A stretch of DNA of 64,000 nt, taken from positions 1 through 64,000 of the forward strand of contig CACYWN010000006.1 in NCBI GenBank assembly GCA_902778105.1, read 5' to 3'. The stretch comes from an uncultured Bacteroidia bacterium. Its GTDB lineage: Bacteria; Bacteroidota; Bacteroidia; Bacteroidales; UBA932. A model generated the notes under the pieces. It did not search any database and was not told the DNA's origin. It worked only from the letters and a program-made list of their open reading frames with translations. Shown one piece after another: positions 15,749-24,265 of this stretch (its first letter is position 1; every line of letters begins with the position of its first letter). The position numbers and the translations under genes were made by a program.

Positions 15749-16378
15749 ATGAGCCAATTGCACGTTATCGACCACCCGATGATCCAGCACAAGCTGACCA
15801 TCATGCGGGACAAGAACACAGGATCCAAGGATTTCCGCGAACTCCTTCGCGAGATCGCCTTGCTGATGGGCTATGAAGTGACCCGGGACATTCCCCTCGA
15901 GGACGTCGAAATCGAAACCCCCATCTGCCCGATGACGGCGAAGAAAGTCTCCGGGCGCAAGCTCGCCATCGTCCCGATCCTGCGCGCCGGCATGGGCATG
16001 GTCGAGGGACTGCACGAGCTGGTTCCCGTCGCCAAGGTGGGCCACATCGGCCTGTACCGGAACGAGGAGACCCACAAGCCCGTGGTCTATTACTGCAAGC
16101 TCCCGGAAGACATCCAGGAGCGCATGGTCATCGTGACCGACCCGATGCTCGCCACCGGCGGCAGCGCCTGCGACGCCCTCTCGATGCTCAAGGAACGGGG
16201 CTGCACGAGCATCCGCCTGATGTGCCTGGTCGGCGCCCCGGAAGGCATCGCCAAGGTCCAGGCCGAGCATCCGGACGTGGATATCTATCTCGCCGCGGTA
16301 GACGACCACCTCAACGAGAACGCTTACATCGTCCCCGGACTGGGCGATGCCGGCGACCGGATCTTCGGAACGAAGTAA
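15749..16378 (+). CDS. upp: Uracil phosphoribosyltransferase
   Basis: This 209 aa cytoplasmic enzyme is full length for the family. It converts uracil and PRPP to UMP in pyrimidine salvage. Visible signatures are the RAGMGMVEG segment, the PRPP-binding loop [13 protein letters not shown] (about 127-139) and the C-terminal uracil-binding [17 protein letters not shown]. The metalloprotease gene starts 21 nt downstream on the same strand, so the two may share a transcript although their functions are unrelated. Confidence 0.97.
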   Translation: MSQLHVIDHPMIQHKLTIMRDKNTGSKDFRELLREIALLMGYEVTRDIPLEDVEIETPICPMTAKKVSGRKLAIVPILRAGMGMVEGLHELVPVAKVGHIGLYRNEETHKPVVYYCKLPEDIQERMVIVTDPMLATGGSACDALSMLKERGCTSIRLMCLVGAPEGIAKVQAEHPDVDIYLAAVDDHLNENAYIVPGLGDAGDRIFGTK

Positions 16379-16399
16379 TAAAACGAACTTCAAATACAT

Positions 16400-18838
16400 A
16401 TGAAACGAATCCTCCTTGCCGCCGTGGCGCTGATGGTGACCACGGCCCCTGCCGTTTACGCGCAGCGCCCGGCCTCCCGCCCGGAGAAGAAGACCGAATC
16501 GGAAAAGAAGACCGAACCGGAGAAACCAGCTCCCGAGCTGAAGGTCACCACCGGCCTTTTCGGGGTTTCCCAGCATGAGAAAGACTGGTATTTCGACGTC
16601 CCGGACAGCCTCCTCGGCCGCCGGATCCTGGCTGTGACACGATTCGTGAAGCACACCCAGGGCGCCTCCGAACATGGCGGAGAAATGGTCAGCAACCGCA
16701 TGGTCTACTGGGAGAAAGCCGTCAACGGCAACCTGCTCCTCCGCATCGACCCGAACGTCATCCACGCCGAAGAGGGTGACGAGATCGGCCTCGCCGTCGC
16801 TGCCAGTTCCGAGAATCCGATCGTCGCCTCGCTGAAGCCCGAGAAGTCGGCCTCCCCCGGCTGCACGCGCGTGAAGGTGACCTCCCTGTTCGAGGGAGAC
16901 ACCCAGCCGTTCACCCTGTCCGCCGCCTCCAAGCGCGCCTACAACCTGGGCGGCATCAAGGGCGACGCCAGTTTCATCCAGAGCATCCGCACCTATCCCA
17001 TCAACACGGAGGTGACAACCACCAAGACCTTCTCCTACAACGCACCCGCGCCCACCGCGCCGGGTCCGGCCGCCCGTGCCAATACGCTGGCGGCGGGCCT
17101 CCAGGCCGGTGTCGTCACGCTGGTGCTCAACACTTCGATGATCCTCCTGCCCGAAAAGCCCATGCAGCCCCGCTGGTTCGATCCCCGCGTGGGTTACTTC
17201 GCCGACGGCTACACGGAGTTCTCCGACGGGCAGCAGGCCGTGGAGCGCATCCGCTTCATTACCCGCTGGCGCCTGGAAGCCCGTCCGGAGGATGTGGAGA
17301 AGCAGCGGCGCGGCGAGCTCGTGGAACCGGTCAAGCCCATCGTCTATTACATCGACCCGGCCACCCCGAAACAGTGGCGGCCGTACCTGATCGCCGGCGT
17401 GAACGACTGGCAGAAGGCCTTTGAACAGGCCGGCTGGAAGAACGCCATCCGTGCCGAAGAGTGGCCCGAGGACAACCCGGACATGAGCCTGGAAGATGCC
17501 CGTTTCTCCGTCATCCGTTACCTGGCCTCCTCGACGGCGAACGCCTATGGGCCCAATGTCCACGACCCCCGTTCCGGCGAAATCCTGGAAAGCCACATCG
17601 GCTGGTACCACAATGTGATGACCCTGGTCCACGACTGGTACCAGGTGCAGGCCGGCGCCGTGGACCCGCGCGCCCGCAAGATGAAGTACGACGACGAGCT
17701 GATGGGCGACCTCATCCGCTTCGTCTCCTCGCACGAGGTCGGGCATACGCTGGGCTTGCGGCACAACATGGGCTCCAGCAGCTTCACGCCCGTGGAGAAA
17801 CTCCGCGACAAGGCCTGGGTGGAAGAGCACGGCCACACCGTGAGCATCATGGACTACGCCCGCTTCAACTACGTCGCACAGCCGGAGGACGGGATCGGCA
17901 AGGCCGGCCTGTATCCGCGTATCAACACCTATGACAAGTGGGCCATTGAATACGGTTATACGCCCACGGACTTCAAGACGCCCAAGGAAGACCACCTGTA
18001 CTGGAACAAGGTGATCATCCAGCGGCTGGCCGCCCAGCCCGAGCTCTGGTTCGGCGGCGAGGGGTCCGATTCCGACCCGCGCGCCCAGCGCGAGGACCTG
18101 GGCGATGACGCCGTTGCGGCGAGCAACTACGGCCTGCAGAACCTCCGGCGCATCATCGGGCAGCTGCCCGAATGGAATGCGGAGGAGGCCGACCAGTTCG
18201 ACAACCTGTCCCGGATGTACAAGGCCCTGCTCGGCCAGTATAACCGGTATGTCGGTCACGTCGCGGCCAACATCGGCGGCCGTTTCGTCACGAACCACAG
18301 CATCGAACAGCCGGACGCCGTCAAATACGCCCCCGTCCCGAAGGACCGGCAGAAACGCGCCCTGGACTGGCTGAACGACAATCTGTTCCGCAAACCCTCC
18401 TGGCTGGTGGACGTTCCTTACATCTTCAACCTCACCGACCGTCCGGACAGCCAGCTCTATCCGTACGTGAAGAGCGCCCTCAGCGCCACCAACCTCCTGA
18501 ACGTCCAGAAACTGGAACGCATGGGCCAGTTTGCGGACTACGGCTCCGGCAACTACGCCCCGGCGGAATACCTGGACGACCTGACCGGCATGGTCTTCGA
18601 GGAACTCTACAAGGGACGCGCGACTGACAGCTGGCGCCGCTATCTCCAGCGCCAGTTCGTGACGGCCGCCCTGGAAGTCGTGGGCAGCAAGGCCGCCGAA
18701 GGCACCGACGCCCGCACACTTCTCCTCGGCAAGCTCATCGAGATCCAGAAGAAAGCCGCCAAGGCGAAATCTTCCGACGACGCCACCCAGGCCCATTGGC
18801 AGGACCTCTCCCGAAAAATCGAGAAAGCCCTGAAATAA
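16400..18838 (+). CDS. Secreted zinc-dependent metalloprotease, DUF5118/DUF5117/DUF4953 type
   Basis: This 812 aa protein has a signal peptide and a Lys/Glu-rich linker (about 20-45). It is followed by the small DUF5118-like and larger DUF5117-like domains (about 45-390) that characterise a Bacteroidetes metalloprotease family. The metzincin-like active site is SSHEVGHTLGLRHN, with His445-Glu446-x2-His449 and a third ligand in LRHN. A conserved YPRINTYDKWAIEYGY segment follows. It should act in the periplasm or outside the cell; substrates are not known. It is followed by REP hairpins at 18873-18960, which lie between its stop and that of the convergent RAYT gene. Confidence 0.9.
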   Translation: MKRILLAAVALMVTTAPAVYAQRPASRPEKKTESEKKTEPEKPAPELKVTTGLFGVSQHEKDWYFDVPDSLLGRRILAVTRFVKHTQGASEHGGEMVSNRMVYWEKAVNGNLLLRIDPNVIHAEEGDEIGLAVAASSENPIVASLKPEKSASPGCTRVKVTSLFEGDTQPFTLSAASKRAYNLGGIKGDASFIQSIRTYPINTEVTTTKTFSYNAPAPTAPGPAARANTLAAGLQAGVVTLVLNTSMILLPEKPMQPRWFDPRVGYFADGYTEFSDGQQAVERIRFITRWRLEARPEDVEKQRRGELVEPVKPIVYYIDPATPKQWRPYLIAGVNDWQKAFEQAGWKNAIRAEEWPEDNPDMSLEDARFSVIRYLASSTANAYGPNVHDPRSGEILESHIGWYHNVMTLVHDWYQVQAGAVDPRARKMKYDDELMGDLIRFVSSHEVGHTLGLRHNMGSSSFTPVEKLRDKAWVEEHGHTVSIMDYARFNYVAQPEDGIGKAGLYPRINTYDKWAIEYGYTPTDFKTPKEDHLYWNKVIIQRLAAQPELWFGGEGSDSDPRAQREDLGDDAVAASNYGLQNLRRIIGQLPEWNAEEADQFDNLSRMYKALLGQYNRYVGHVAANIGGRFVTNHSIEQPDAVKYAPVPKDRQKRALDWLNDNLFRKPSWLVDVPYIFNLTDRPDSQLYPYVKSALSATNLLNVQKLERMGQFADYGSGNYAPAEYLDDLTGMVFEELYKGRATDSWRRYLQRQFVTAALEVVGSKAAEGTDARTLLLGKLIEIQKKAAKAKSSDDATQAHWQDLSRKIEKALK

Positions 18839-18872
18839 GGGCCTCCGCGCCCGGAACCTTGATATGCCTACC

Positions 18873-18960
18873 GTCGGAGATGTCCCGAAAACAGGGACAT
18901 CTCCGTCAAAAACCCTATGAAAATGATGGAGATGTCCTTAATCTTAGGACATCTCCATCA
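18873..18960. repeat. REP pair of the GGAGATGTCC family, left flank of RAYT 1
   Basis: Two perfect hairpins: CGGAGATGTCCC/GGGACATCTCCG around GAAAACA (18875-18905), and a 14 bp stem TGATGGAGATGTCC with its complement (18924-18960). They sit between the convergent stops of the metalloprotease and the RAYT gene and could also terminate transcription. Confidence 0.8.
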
Positions 18961-18982
18961 CCCGATCCAGGGGAGCGTTGTC

Positions 18983-19879
18983 CTAAAACGCGTCCAGGAG
19001 GGTCACGACCCTCTCATACGAAAGGCCAACGACGCGCGCGAGCTGATCGACGTTGGAGGAGAAACGGTAACGAAGTTGCTTGAGCAGTTCCGACATCTCT
19101 TCCTCAGACAGCTCTGCCTGCGAGCGTTTCCTGAAAAAGGTTTGGCACAGGTCAGGAATGGCGGACAGGAGGACCTGGTCGCGAAAAGAAGGGGATTCCG
19201 AACCCTGGGAGGCCAGACGCCTTTTCGCCTTGGAAGAGTTCTGCAGGAAATAGTTCATCCGCTTCGGTGTACGGAAAAGGTTTTCCACCCGCTCCACCGG
19301 CACGTAGGATTCCGGAAGGATATAACCCTCTTCTCCGACAAGCAGATGGGGCGGGAACGCCTGTTCGCTGTGTAACAGGCGTTTGCGGGCTCTTCCGGAG
19401 AAGGAATCGAGCCGCCGCCCCCGGGGCGGGGTCGACCGGAAGAAGGCGTTGCCTGTTCCCCACCGGTAGTCTGCCGGATTCAAGCAGATATTGGCTGCAA
19501 CGCAATTCATTTGGACATAGGCAATACCCCACTCCTGCGACTCCTCCATACCGTCAAGGGGGCGGATGTCCACGTCATTCTCCCGAAGAAATTCTTTCAC
19601 ATCATACTTCCGGCGCATATGCTGTGCATAACGCCGCTTGAACTCATGGATGAATCGTTTAGCCTGCTCATGGGAGCAGGCGAGGACAAAATGCACGTGA
19701 TTCGACATCAGGATAAACGACAGGACCGCTACCGGGAAAGAGCAGGCAAGCGCCGCAACCAGATTCATCCCCACCTTGAAATCCGCATCATCCCGGAACC
19801 AGATCCGGTCCGTCAGATGATCCGTCGTAACCAGCCAGACTTGAAAACGATTCTCCAGAACACGCATATCTCTCAACAC
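18983..19879 (-). CDS. REP-associated tyrosine transposase (RAYT 1), Y1/HUH type
   Basis: This 298 aa protein has the IS200-like Y1 transposase layout: LMSNHVHFVLAC with His61-x-His63 (the HUH metal site), a helix KRRYAQHMRRKYD carrying the likely catalytic Tyr84, and the downstream NCVAANICLNPADYRWGTG segment of RAYTs. The C-terminal ~45 residues (SELLKQLRYR, then VDQLARVVGLSYERV) look like a DnaA-like helix-turn-helix. RAYTs nick and join single-stranded REP palindromes. This gene lies between two REP pairs of one family (18873-18960 and 19986-20074), which also occur elsewhere in the window, so they are very likely its substrates. It appears intact. Confidence 0.85.
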   Translation of the reverse strand: MLRDMRVLENRFQVWLVTTDHLTDRIWFRDDADFKVGMNLVAALACSFPVAVLSFILMSNHVHFVLACSHEQAKRFIHEFKRRYAQHMRRKYDVKEFLRENDVDIRPLDGMEESQEWGIAYVQMNCVAANICLNPADYRWGTGNAFFRSTPPRGRRLDSFSGRARKRLLHSEQAFPPHLLVGEEGYILPESYVPVERVENLFRTPKRMNYFLQNSSKAKRRLASQGSESPSFRDQVLLSAIPDLCQTFFRKRSQAELSEEEMSELLKQLRYRFSSNVDQLARVVGLSYERVVTLLDAF

Positions 19880-19985
19880 TTATAGATGATGTCGGAACAG
19901 AGGCCCCGACAGGGCAAATATACGTTTCCGCCAAGGTTTCTGCAAGCCTTTTCCGATGTTTTTGAACGTGCTTTTCCGCGTTGGT

Positions 19986-20074
19986 GATGGCGATGTCCCG
20001 AAAACAGGGACACCTCCGTCAAAAACACGGGTAAAACGTCGGAGATGTCCGGCTAACAGGGACATCTCCATCAC
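19986..20074. repeat. REP pair of the GGAGATGTCC family, right flank of RAYT 1
   Basis: Hairpin 1 (19986-20020) is GATGGCGATGTCCC...GGGACACCTCCGTC. Hairpin 2 (20038-20074) is GTCGGAGATGTCC...GGACATCTCCATCAC. The whole pair, with its spacer CAAAAACACGGGTAAAAC, recurs in inverted orientation at 27771-27862. Confidence 0.8.
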
Positions 20075-20113
20075 TTGTTTTCCTGACAAACCTGTTTCTC
20101 TGAGACATAGGCG

Positions 20114-20240
20114 GCCGGCAAGGGGCTTTTCCTCTACCTTCGCCGTCTCCGACGGCTCGTCCCTCCCATCGCAGCGATGGGCCCCTCCCGTTCAAAGGCC
20201 ACGGGCGGCCACGTTCCGGAAAAGCCCCCTGCCTGCCGGC
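20114..20240. repeat. Multi-hairpin structured element, copy 1, at the mutS 3' end
   Basis: Terminal inverted repeats (GCCGGCAAGGGGCTTTTCC at 20114-20132; GGAAAAGCCCCCTGCCTGCC from 20218, ending GGC at 20240) enclose at least two further hairpins: GCCGTC-TCC-GACGGC (20142-20156) and CCCATCG-CAG-CGATGGG (20165-20181). The outer arm reaches the mutS stop codon (20240-20242). A second copy lies at 27602-27731 in opposite orientation. Confidence 0.75.
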
Positions 20241-22870
20241 TACACCCCCAGTTCGTCCTTCATGGCGCGGAGGGCGTCGAAGGCCTGGAGAGGGGTCATG
20301 TTGTTGAGGTCGAGTGACTTGAGGCGGTCACGGAGGGATTCCAGCAAGGGATCGTCCAGCTGGAACATCGAGAGTTGGATGGAGCCGTCTTTCTCCACAC
20401 GACCCTCCTTGGTGTTGTGCGGCTTCACGGGGGTGAGGGCGCCGATGGCTTCCAGCGCCTGGGAGTTCTCCAGGGCCTTGAGCGTGCGCTCGGCGCTTTC
20501 CAGCACCGGCTGCGGCATGCCGGCCATGCGGGCGACATGGATGCCGAAGCTGTGGGCCGTGCCGCCTTCCTTGATCTTCCGCAGGAAAAGGACCTCCTTT
20601 CCCACCTCCTTCACCGTCACGTGGAAGTTCTTTACACGCGGGAAAATGCCTTCCAGGTCGTTGAGTTCGTGGTAATGGGTGGCGAAAAGCGTCTTCGCGC
20701 CCTTGCCGTATTCATGGATGTACTCCACGATGCCGCGGGCGATGGACATGCCGTCGTAGGTGGAGGTACCGCGGCCGATTTCGTCCAGCAGGACCAGCGA
20801 CCGGGCGCTGAGGTTGTGGAGGATCATCGCCGTCTCCAGCATCTCCACCATGAAGGTGGATTCACCGCGGGAGATGTTGTCCGTCGCGCCTACGCGAGTG
20901 AAGATCTTGTCGAAAAAGCCGATCCGGGCCGCGTCCGCAGGGACGAAGGATCCCGTCTGCGCGAGCAGGACGATGAGGGCTGTCTGCCGCAGGAGAGCGG
21001 ATTTACCGGCCATGTTCGGACCGGTCAGGATGATGATCTGCTGCGACTTGGAATCCAGGAAGACATCGTTCGGGACATATTCCTCCCCCGCGGGCATCAG
21101 CGTTTCGATGACCGGGTGACGGCCTGCCTTGATGTCCAGCGACAGGGAATCGTCCACGACAGGCCGGCAGTAGTGCCGGTCGACCGCCTGCTCCGCGAAG
21201 CCCGCGAGCACGTCCAGCTTCGCCAGGATGCGGCTGTTGCGCTGGATGGCGGTGATGCAGTCCTGGACATGGGCGATGAGGGCGGCGTAAAGGCGGGTTT
21301 CAATCTCATAGATGCGGCTTTCCGCCGTGACGATCTTCTCCTCGTATTCCTTCAGTTCCTCGGTGATGTAGCGCTCGGCATTCACCAGGGTCTGCTTGCG
21401 GATCCATTCCGGGGGAACCTTGTCCCTGAAGGTGTTGCGGACTTCGATATAGTAGCCGAAAACGTTGTTGTAGGCAATCCGGAGCGAGGGGATGCCGGTG
21501 CGTTCGGCTTCCCGCTGCTGCATCTGGAGGAGGTAGTCCTTGCCGCTGCCGGACATGCCCCGAAGCTCGTCCAGCTCCTCGTCCACGCCTTCGGCGATGA
21601 CCGGGCCCTTGCCGATCTGGGCGGCGGGTTCCGGGTCCAGGGTACCCACGATCTCCCGGTAGATCTTCTCGCAGCCCACCAGCCCCTTCATCAGCTTGTC
21701 CAGGGCGTCACAGCCCTTGCCGGTGCAGTTCTCGCGCAGCGGGCCCAGCTGAGAGAGGCCGCGGCTGAGCTGCAGGACCTCCCGCGGAAGGGCCTTGCCG
21801 TTCGCGACGCGCCCCAGGATGCGGTCCAGGTCGCCGAGCCTGCCCAGTTCTTCCTGCACCTGCGCGAGGGTGTCGGGACTGTCCACGAAGAACTGTACGA
21901 TGTCGTAGCGGACTTCCAGTTCCTTCCGGTCCAGCACCGGCATCGCAAGCCAGTTCCGGAGCAGGCGCGCGCCCATCGGGGAGGAGCAGCGGTCGATGGT
22001 TTCCACCAGGGAAACGCCCTCTCGGCCGGATGCAGCCTGGAAAACCTCCAGGTTTCGGAGGGTGAACGGGTCCATCCATACGAACTTGGCTTCGTCGATG
22101 CGGCCGAGGGTGGAGATGTTCCGCAGGCCCGCGTGCTGGGTCTGCTCCAGGTACACCATCAAGGCGCCGGCGGCGCAGATTCCGAGCGGCATCGTGTCCA
22201 CGGCGAAACCCTTGAGGCTGTCCACGCGGAGCTGCCGCTTGAGCTTTTCTACCGCCGCGTCATACACGAACGCCCATTCGTCCAGGCTGGTGACGTAATA
22301 ATCGCCGAAACGGTCCTTGACGCCCTTCTCGTAACTCCGGGGAACGACCAGCTCCTTGGGGGAAAGCGAACCCATCAGGGTGCCGATATAGTCGAGCGAC
22401 CCTTGCGCCACCTGGAACTGTCCGGTGGACACGTCCAAGAAGGCCGCACCGCACTGGTCGCGTTCGAAGGAGAGGCCGCAGAGGTAGTTGTTTTCCTTGA
22501 TTTCCAGCATGTTCTCGCCGAAGGAGATGCCCGGCGTTACGATTTCCGTCACGCCCCGCTTGACCAGTTTCTTCGCAAACTTCGGATCCTCCAGCTGGTC
22601 GCAGATGGCAACCTTGAAACCGGCCCGGACCAGTTTCGTCAGGTAGTTCTCGATGGCGTGGTGCGGGAATCCGGCCATGGGGATGGGCCCCTTGTCGCCG
22701 TTGGATTTCTTGGTCTGCACGAGGCCCAGCACCCGGGACGCCGTGACGGCGTCGTCCGAGTAGGTCTCGTAGAAGTCCCCCACGCGGTACAGCAGCAGCG
22801 CTTCGGGGTGCTGTGCCTTGACCTCGAAGAACTGTCTGATCAGGGGGGTGTCTTCCGCCATTTTCGCCAT
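20240..22870 (-). CDS. mutS: DNA mismatch repair protein MutS
   Basis: This 876 aa protein is full length. The mismatch-binding FYE motif is in YRVGDFYETY (about residues 27-36). The ATPase domain has Walker A GPNMAGKSALLRQ, Walker B LVLLDEIGRGTSTYDG and the ATHYHEL signature. It recognises mismatches and small loops and recruits MutL, which is not in the window. The C-terminus is MKDELGV. An additional KDELGV-stop relic lies at about 27564-27602 beside the second copy of the structured element. The start could be Met1 or Met4. It diverges from the glycosyltransferase at 22931. Confidence 0.97.
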   Translation of the reverse strand: MAKMAEDTPLIRQFFEVKAQHPEALLLYRVGDFYETYSDDAVTASRVLGLVQTKKSNGDKGPIPMAGFPHHAIENYLTKLVRAGFKVAICDQLEDPKFAKKLVKRGVTEIVTPGISFGENMLEIKENNYLCGLSFERDQCGAAFLDVSTGQFQVAQGSLDYIGTLMGSLSPKELVVPRSYEKGVKDRFGDYYVTSLDEWAFVYDAAVEKLKRQLRVDSLKGFAVDTMPLGICAAGALMVYLEQTQHAGLRNISTLGRIDEAKFVWMDPFTLRNLEVFQAASGREGVSLVETIDRCSSPMGARLLRNWLAMPVLDRKELEVRYDIVQFFVDSPDTLAQVQEELGRLGDLDRILGRVANGKALPREVLQLSRGLSQLGPLRENCTGKGCDALDKLMKGLVGCEKIYREIVGTLDPEPAAQIGKGPVIAEGVDEELDELRGMSGSGKDYLLQMQQREAERTGIPSLRIAYNNVFGYYIEVRNTFRDKVPPEWIRKQTLVNAERYITEELKEYEEKIVTAESRIYEIETRLYAALIAHVQDCITAIQRNSRILAKLDVLAGFAEQAVDRHYCRPVVDDSLSLDIKAGRHPVIETLMPAGEEYVPNDVFLDSKSQQIIILTGPNMAGKSALLRQTALIVLLAQTGSFVPADAARIGFFDKIFTRVGATDNISRGESTFMVEMLETAMILHNLSARSLVLLDEIGRGTSTYDGMSIARGIVEYIHEYGKGAKTLFATHYHELNDLEGIFPRVKNFHVTVKEVGKEVLFLRKIKEGGTAHSFGIHVARMAGMPQPVLESAERTLKALENSQALEAIGALTPVKPHNTKEGRVEKDGSIQLSMFQLDDPLLESLRDRLKSLDLNNMTPLQAFDALRAMKDELGV

Positions 22871-22896
22871 ACGTCTGTCTGCTTTTTCGGAACATA

Positions 22897-22904
22897 CAAA
22901 GATA
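22897..22904 (-). promoter_or_regulatory. -7 promoter box for mutS
   Basis: The revcomp reads TATCTTTG, 26 nt before the mutS start at 22870. Confidence 0.4.
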
Positions 22905-22916
22905 CGATTTTTTACT

Positions 22917-22924
22917 TAACTTTG
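22917..22924 (+). promoter_or_regulatory. -7 promoter box directly before the glycosyltransferase start
   Basis: TAACTTTG is followed by exactly 6 nt and the ATG at 22931, the same geometry as at 698, 37758, 32306 and 60096. Confidence 0.5.
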
Positions 22925-22930
22925 TAAGCT

Positions 22931-24262
22931 ATGAAACGCGTCCTGGTCATCACCTATTATTGGCCCCCGTCCGGCGGATCGGGGGTCCAGCGTTGGGTGA
23001 AGTTTGCGAAATATCTTCCCCTAGAGGGCTGGCAGCCGGTCGTCTATACACCGGAGAATCCGGAGTATACAGCCATCGACCATACCCTGGAGACCGAGAT
23101 TCCGCATGAGGCGGAAATCCTCCGCCGTCCCATCACCGAACCTTACGGCATTTATCGGAAACTGATGGGAAAAAGCGCGTCGACGGATATGAAAACCCTC
23201 ACGGCGGGCGCGTCCAAAGGCGAAGTGACGGAAATCTCTTCCGGGAAAAAGTCCTTCAAGCAGCGTCTCTCGCTGTGGATCCGGGGTAACCTGTTCGTGC
23301 CCGATCCCCGCGTGGGCTGGGTGCGCCCGAGCGTTCGGTTCCTGAAGGAATACCTGAAGGAACATCCTGTCGATGTGATCGTTACGACGGGGCCGCCCCA
23401 TTCGATGCACCTCATCGGCCAGCGGCTCCACAAGGAACTCGGCATTCCCTGGATTCCCGATTTCCGCGACCCGTGGAGCCGGATGTACTACCTCAAGCAC
23501 CTGCCGATGACCCGCCGTACCTGGCGGCGGCTCCGGGCGATGGAGCAGTCCGTGCTGGACGGATGCTCCACCGTGCTGGCCGTCACGCCGCTTGTGCAGG
23601 AGGAGTTCCAGGCGCAGACGAAAACGCCCGTGGCGATGATCACCAACGGCTATGACGGCGGCGATTTCGACCAGCCGGTCGAGCCGGACGGTCTTTTCAA
23701 CATCGTCCACACCGGCCTTTTCGCTGCCGACGGCAACCCGTTGAATCTCTGGAAGGTACTGGGAATCAAGGCCTGGGCCGATGCGGACTTCAAAAAGTCG
23801 CTCCGGCTCCGGCTCGTGGGCAAGGTGGACCGCGAGGTGTATGCCGCCATCGAGGAGGCGGGGCTCCGCGATAATATTGTGGACCTGGGCTACTGCGACC
23901 ACCTGACGGCCGTGCGCGAGCAGCTCGCCGCGTCCATCCTCATCCTTCCGCTGCGCAACGACCCGGAATACCGGCCCATCCTGCCCGGCAAGCTGTTCGA
24001 ATACCTCGCTTCGCGACGGCCGGTCCTGGGCATCGGCCAGGAAGACGGAGCCATGGCCCGCGTCCTCGCCGACACCGGTGCCGGGGTCACCGCGGACTGG
24101 GACAACCTGGAAGCGATGCGGGATTTCATCGACGCGGCGTGGGAGCAGCACAAGGCCGGCGGCGTCCCGCCCGTGGCCGGAGACATCTCCCGCTTTTCCC
24201 GCCGCAGCCTTACCCGCGAGCTCGCCGCCCTGCTGGAGCGGGTAACCAACGAAAACAAGTAA
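22931..24262 (+). CDS. Glycosyltransferase family 4-like protein
   Basis: This 443 aa protein has a GT-B fold. It starts MKRVLVITYYWPPSGGSGVQ, a common opening of family 4-like enzymes in Bacteroidetes surface-polysaccharide synthesis. VIVTTGPPHSMHLIG and WIPDFRDPWS belong to the N-terminal domain. The C-terminal domain has FNIVHTGLFAADGNPLN and LFEYLASRRPVLGIG. No membrane segment is apparent. It lies 3 nt before the YfhO gene, indicating an operon, so both may serve decoration of a cell-wall or lipid-linked glycan. Donor and acceptor are unknown. Confidence 0.85.
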   Translation: MKRVLVITYYWPPSGGSGVQRWVKFAKYLPLEGWQPVVYTPENPEYTAIDHTLETEIPHEAEILRRPITEPYGIYRKLMGKSASTDMKTLTAGASKGEVTEISSGKKSFKQRLSLWIRGNLFVPDPRVGWVRPSVRFLKEYLKEHPVDVIVTTGPPHSMHLIGQRLHKELGIPWIPDFRDPWSRMYYLKHLPMTRRTWRRLRAMEQSVLDGCSTVLAVTPLVQEEFQAQTKTPVAMITNGYDGGDFDQPVEPDGLFNIVHTGLFAADGNPLNLWKVLGIKAWADADFKKSLRLRLVGKVDREVYAAIEEAGLRDNIVDLGYCDHLTAVREQLAASILILPLRNDPEYRPILPGKLFEYLASRRPVLGIGQEDGAMARVLADTGAGVTADWDNLEAMRDFIDAAWEQHKAGGVPPVAGDISRFSRRSLTRELAALLERVTNENK

Positions 24263-24265
24263 GAC

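Noticed and set aside
15737..18796. 1019-codon open frame opposite upp and the metalloprotease
   Set aside because: Both overlapped genes are unambiguous, and the antisense translation has no recognisable motif.
18873..18960. CRISPR-like repeat array
   Set aside because: Repeats are paired palindromes with no regular unique spacers and no cas genes nearby; they fit REP elements.
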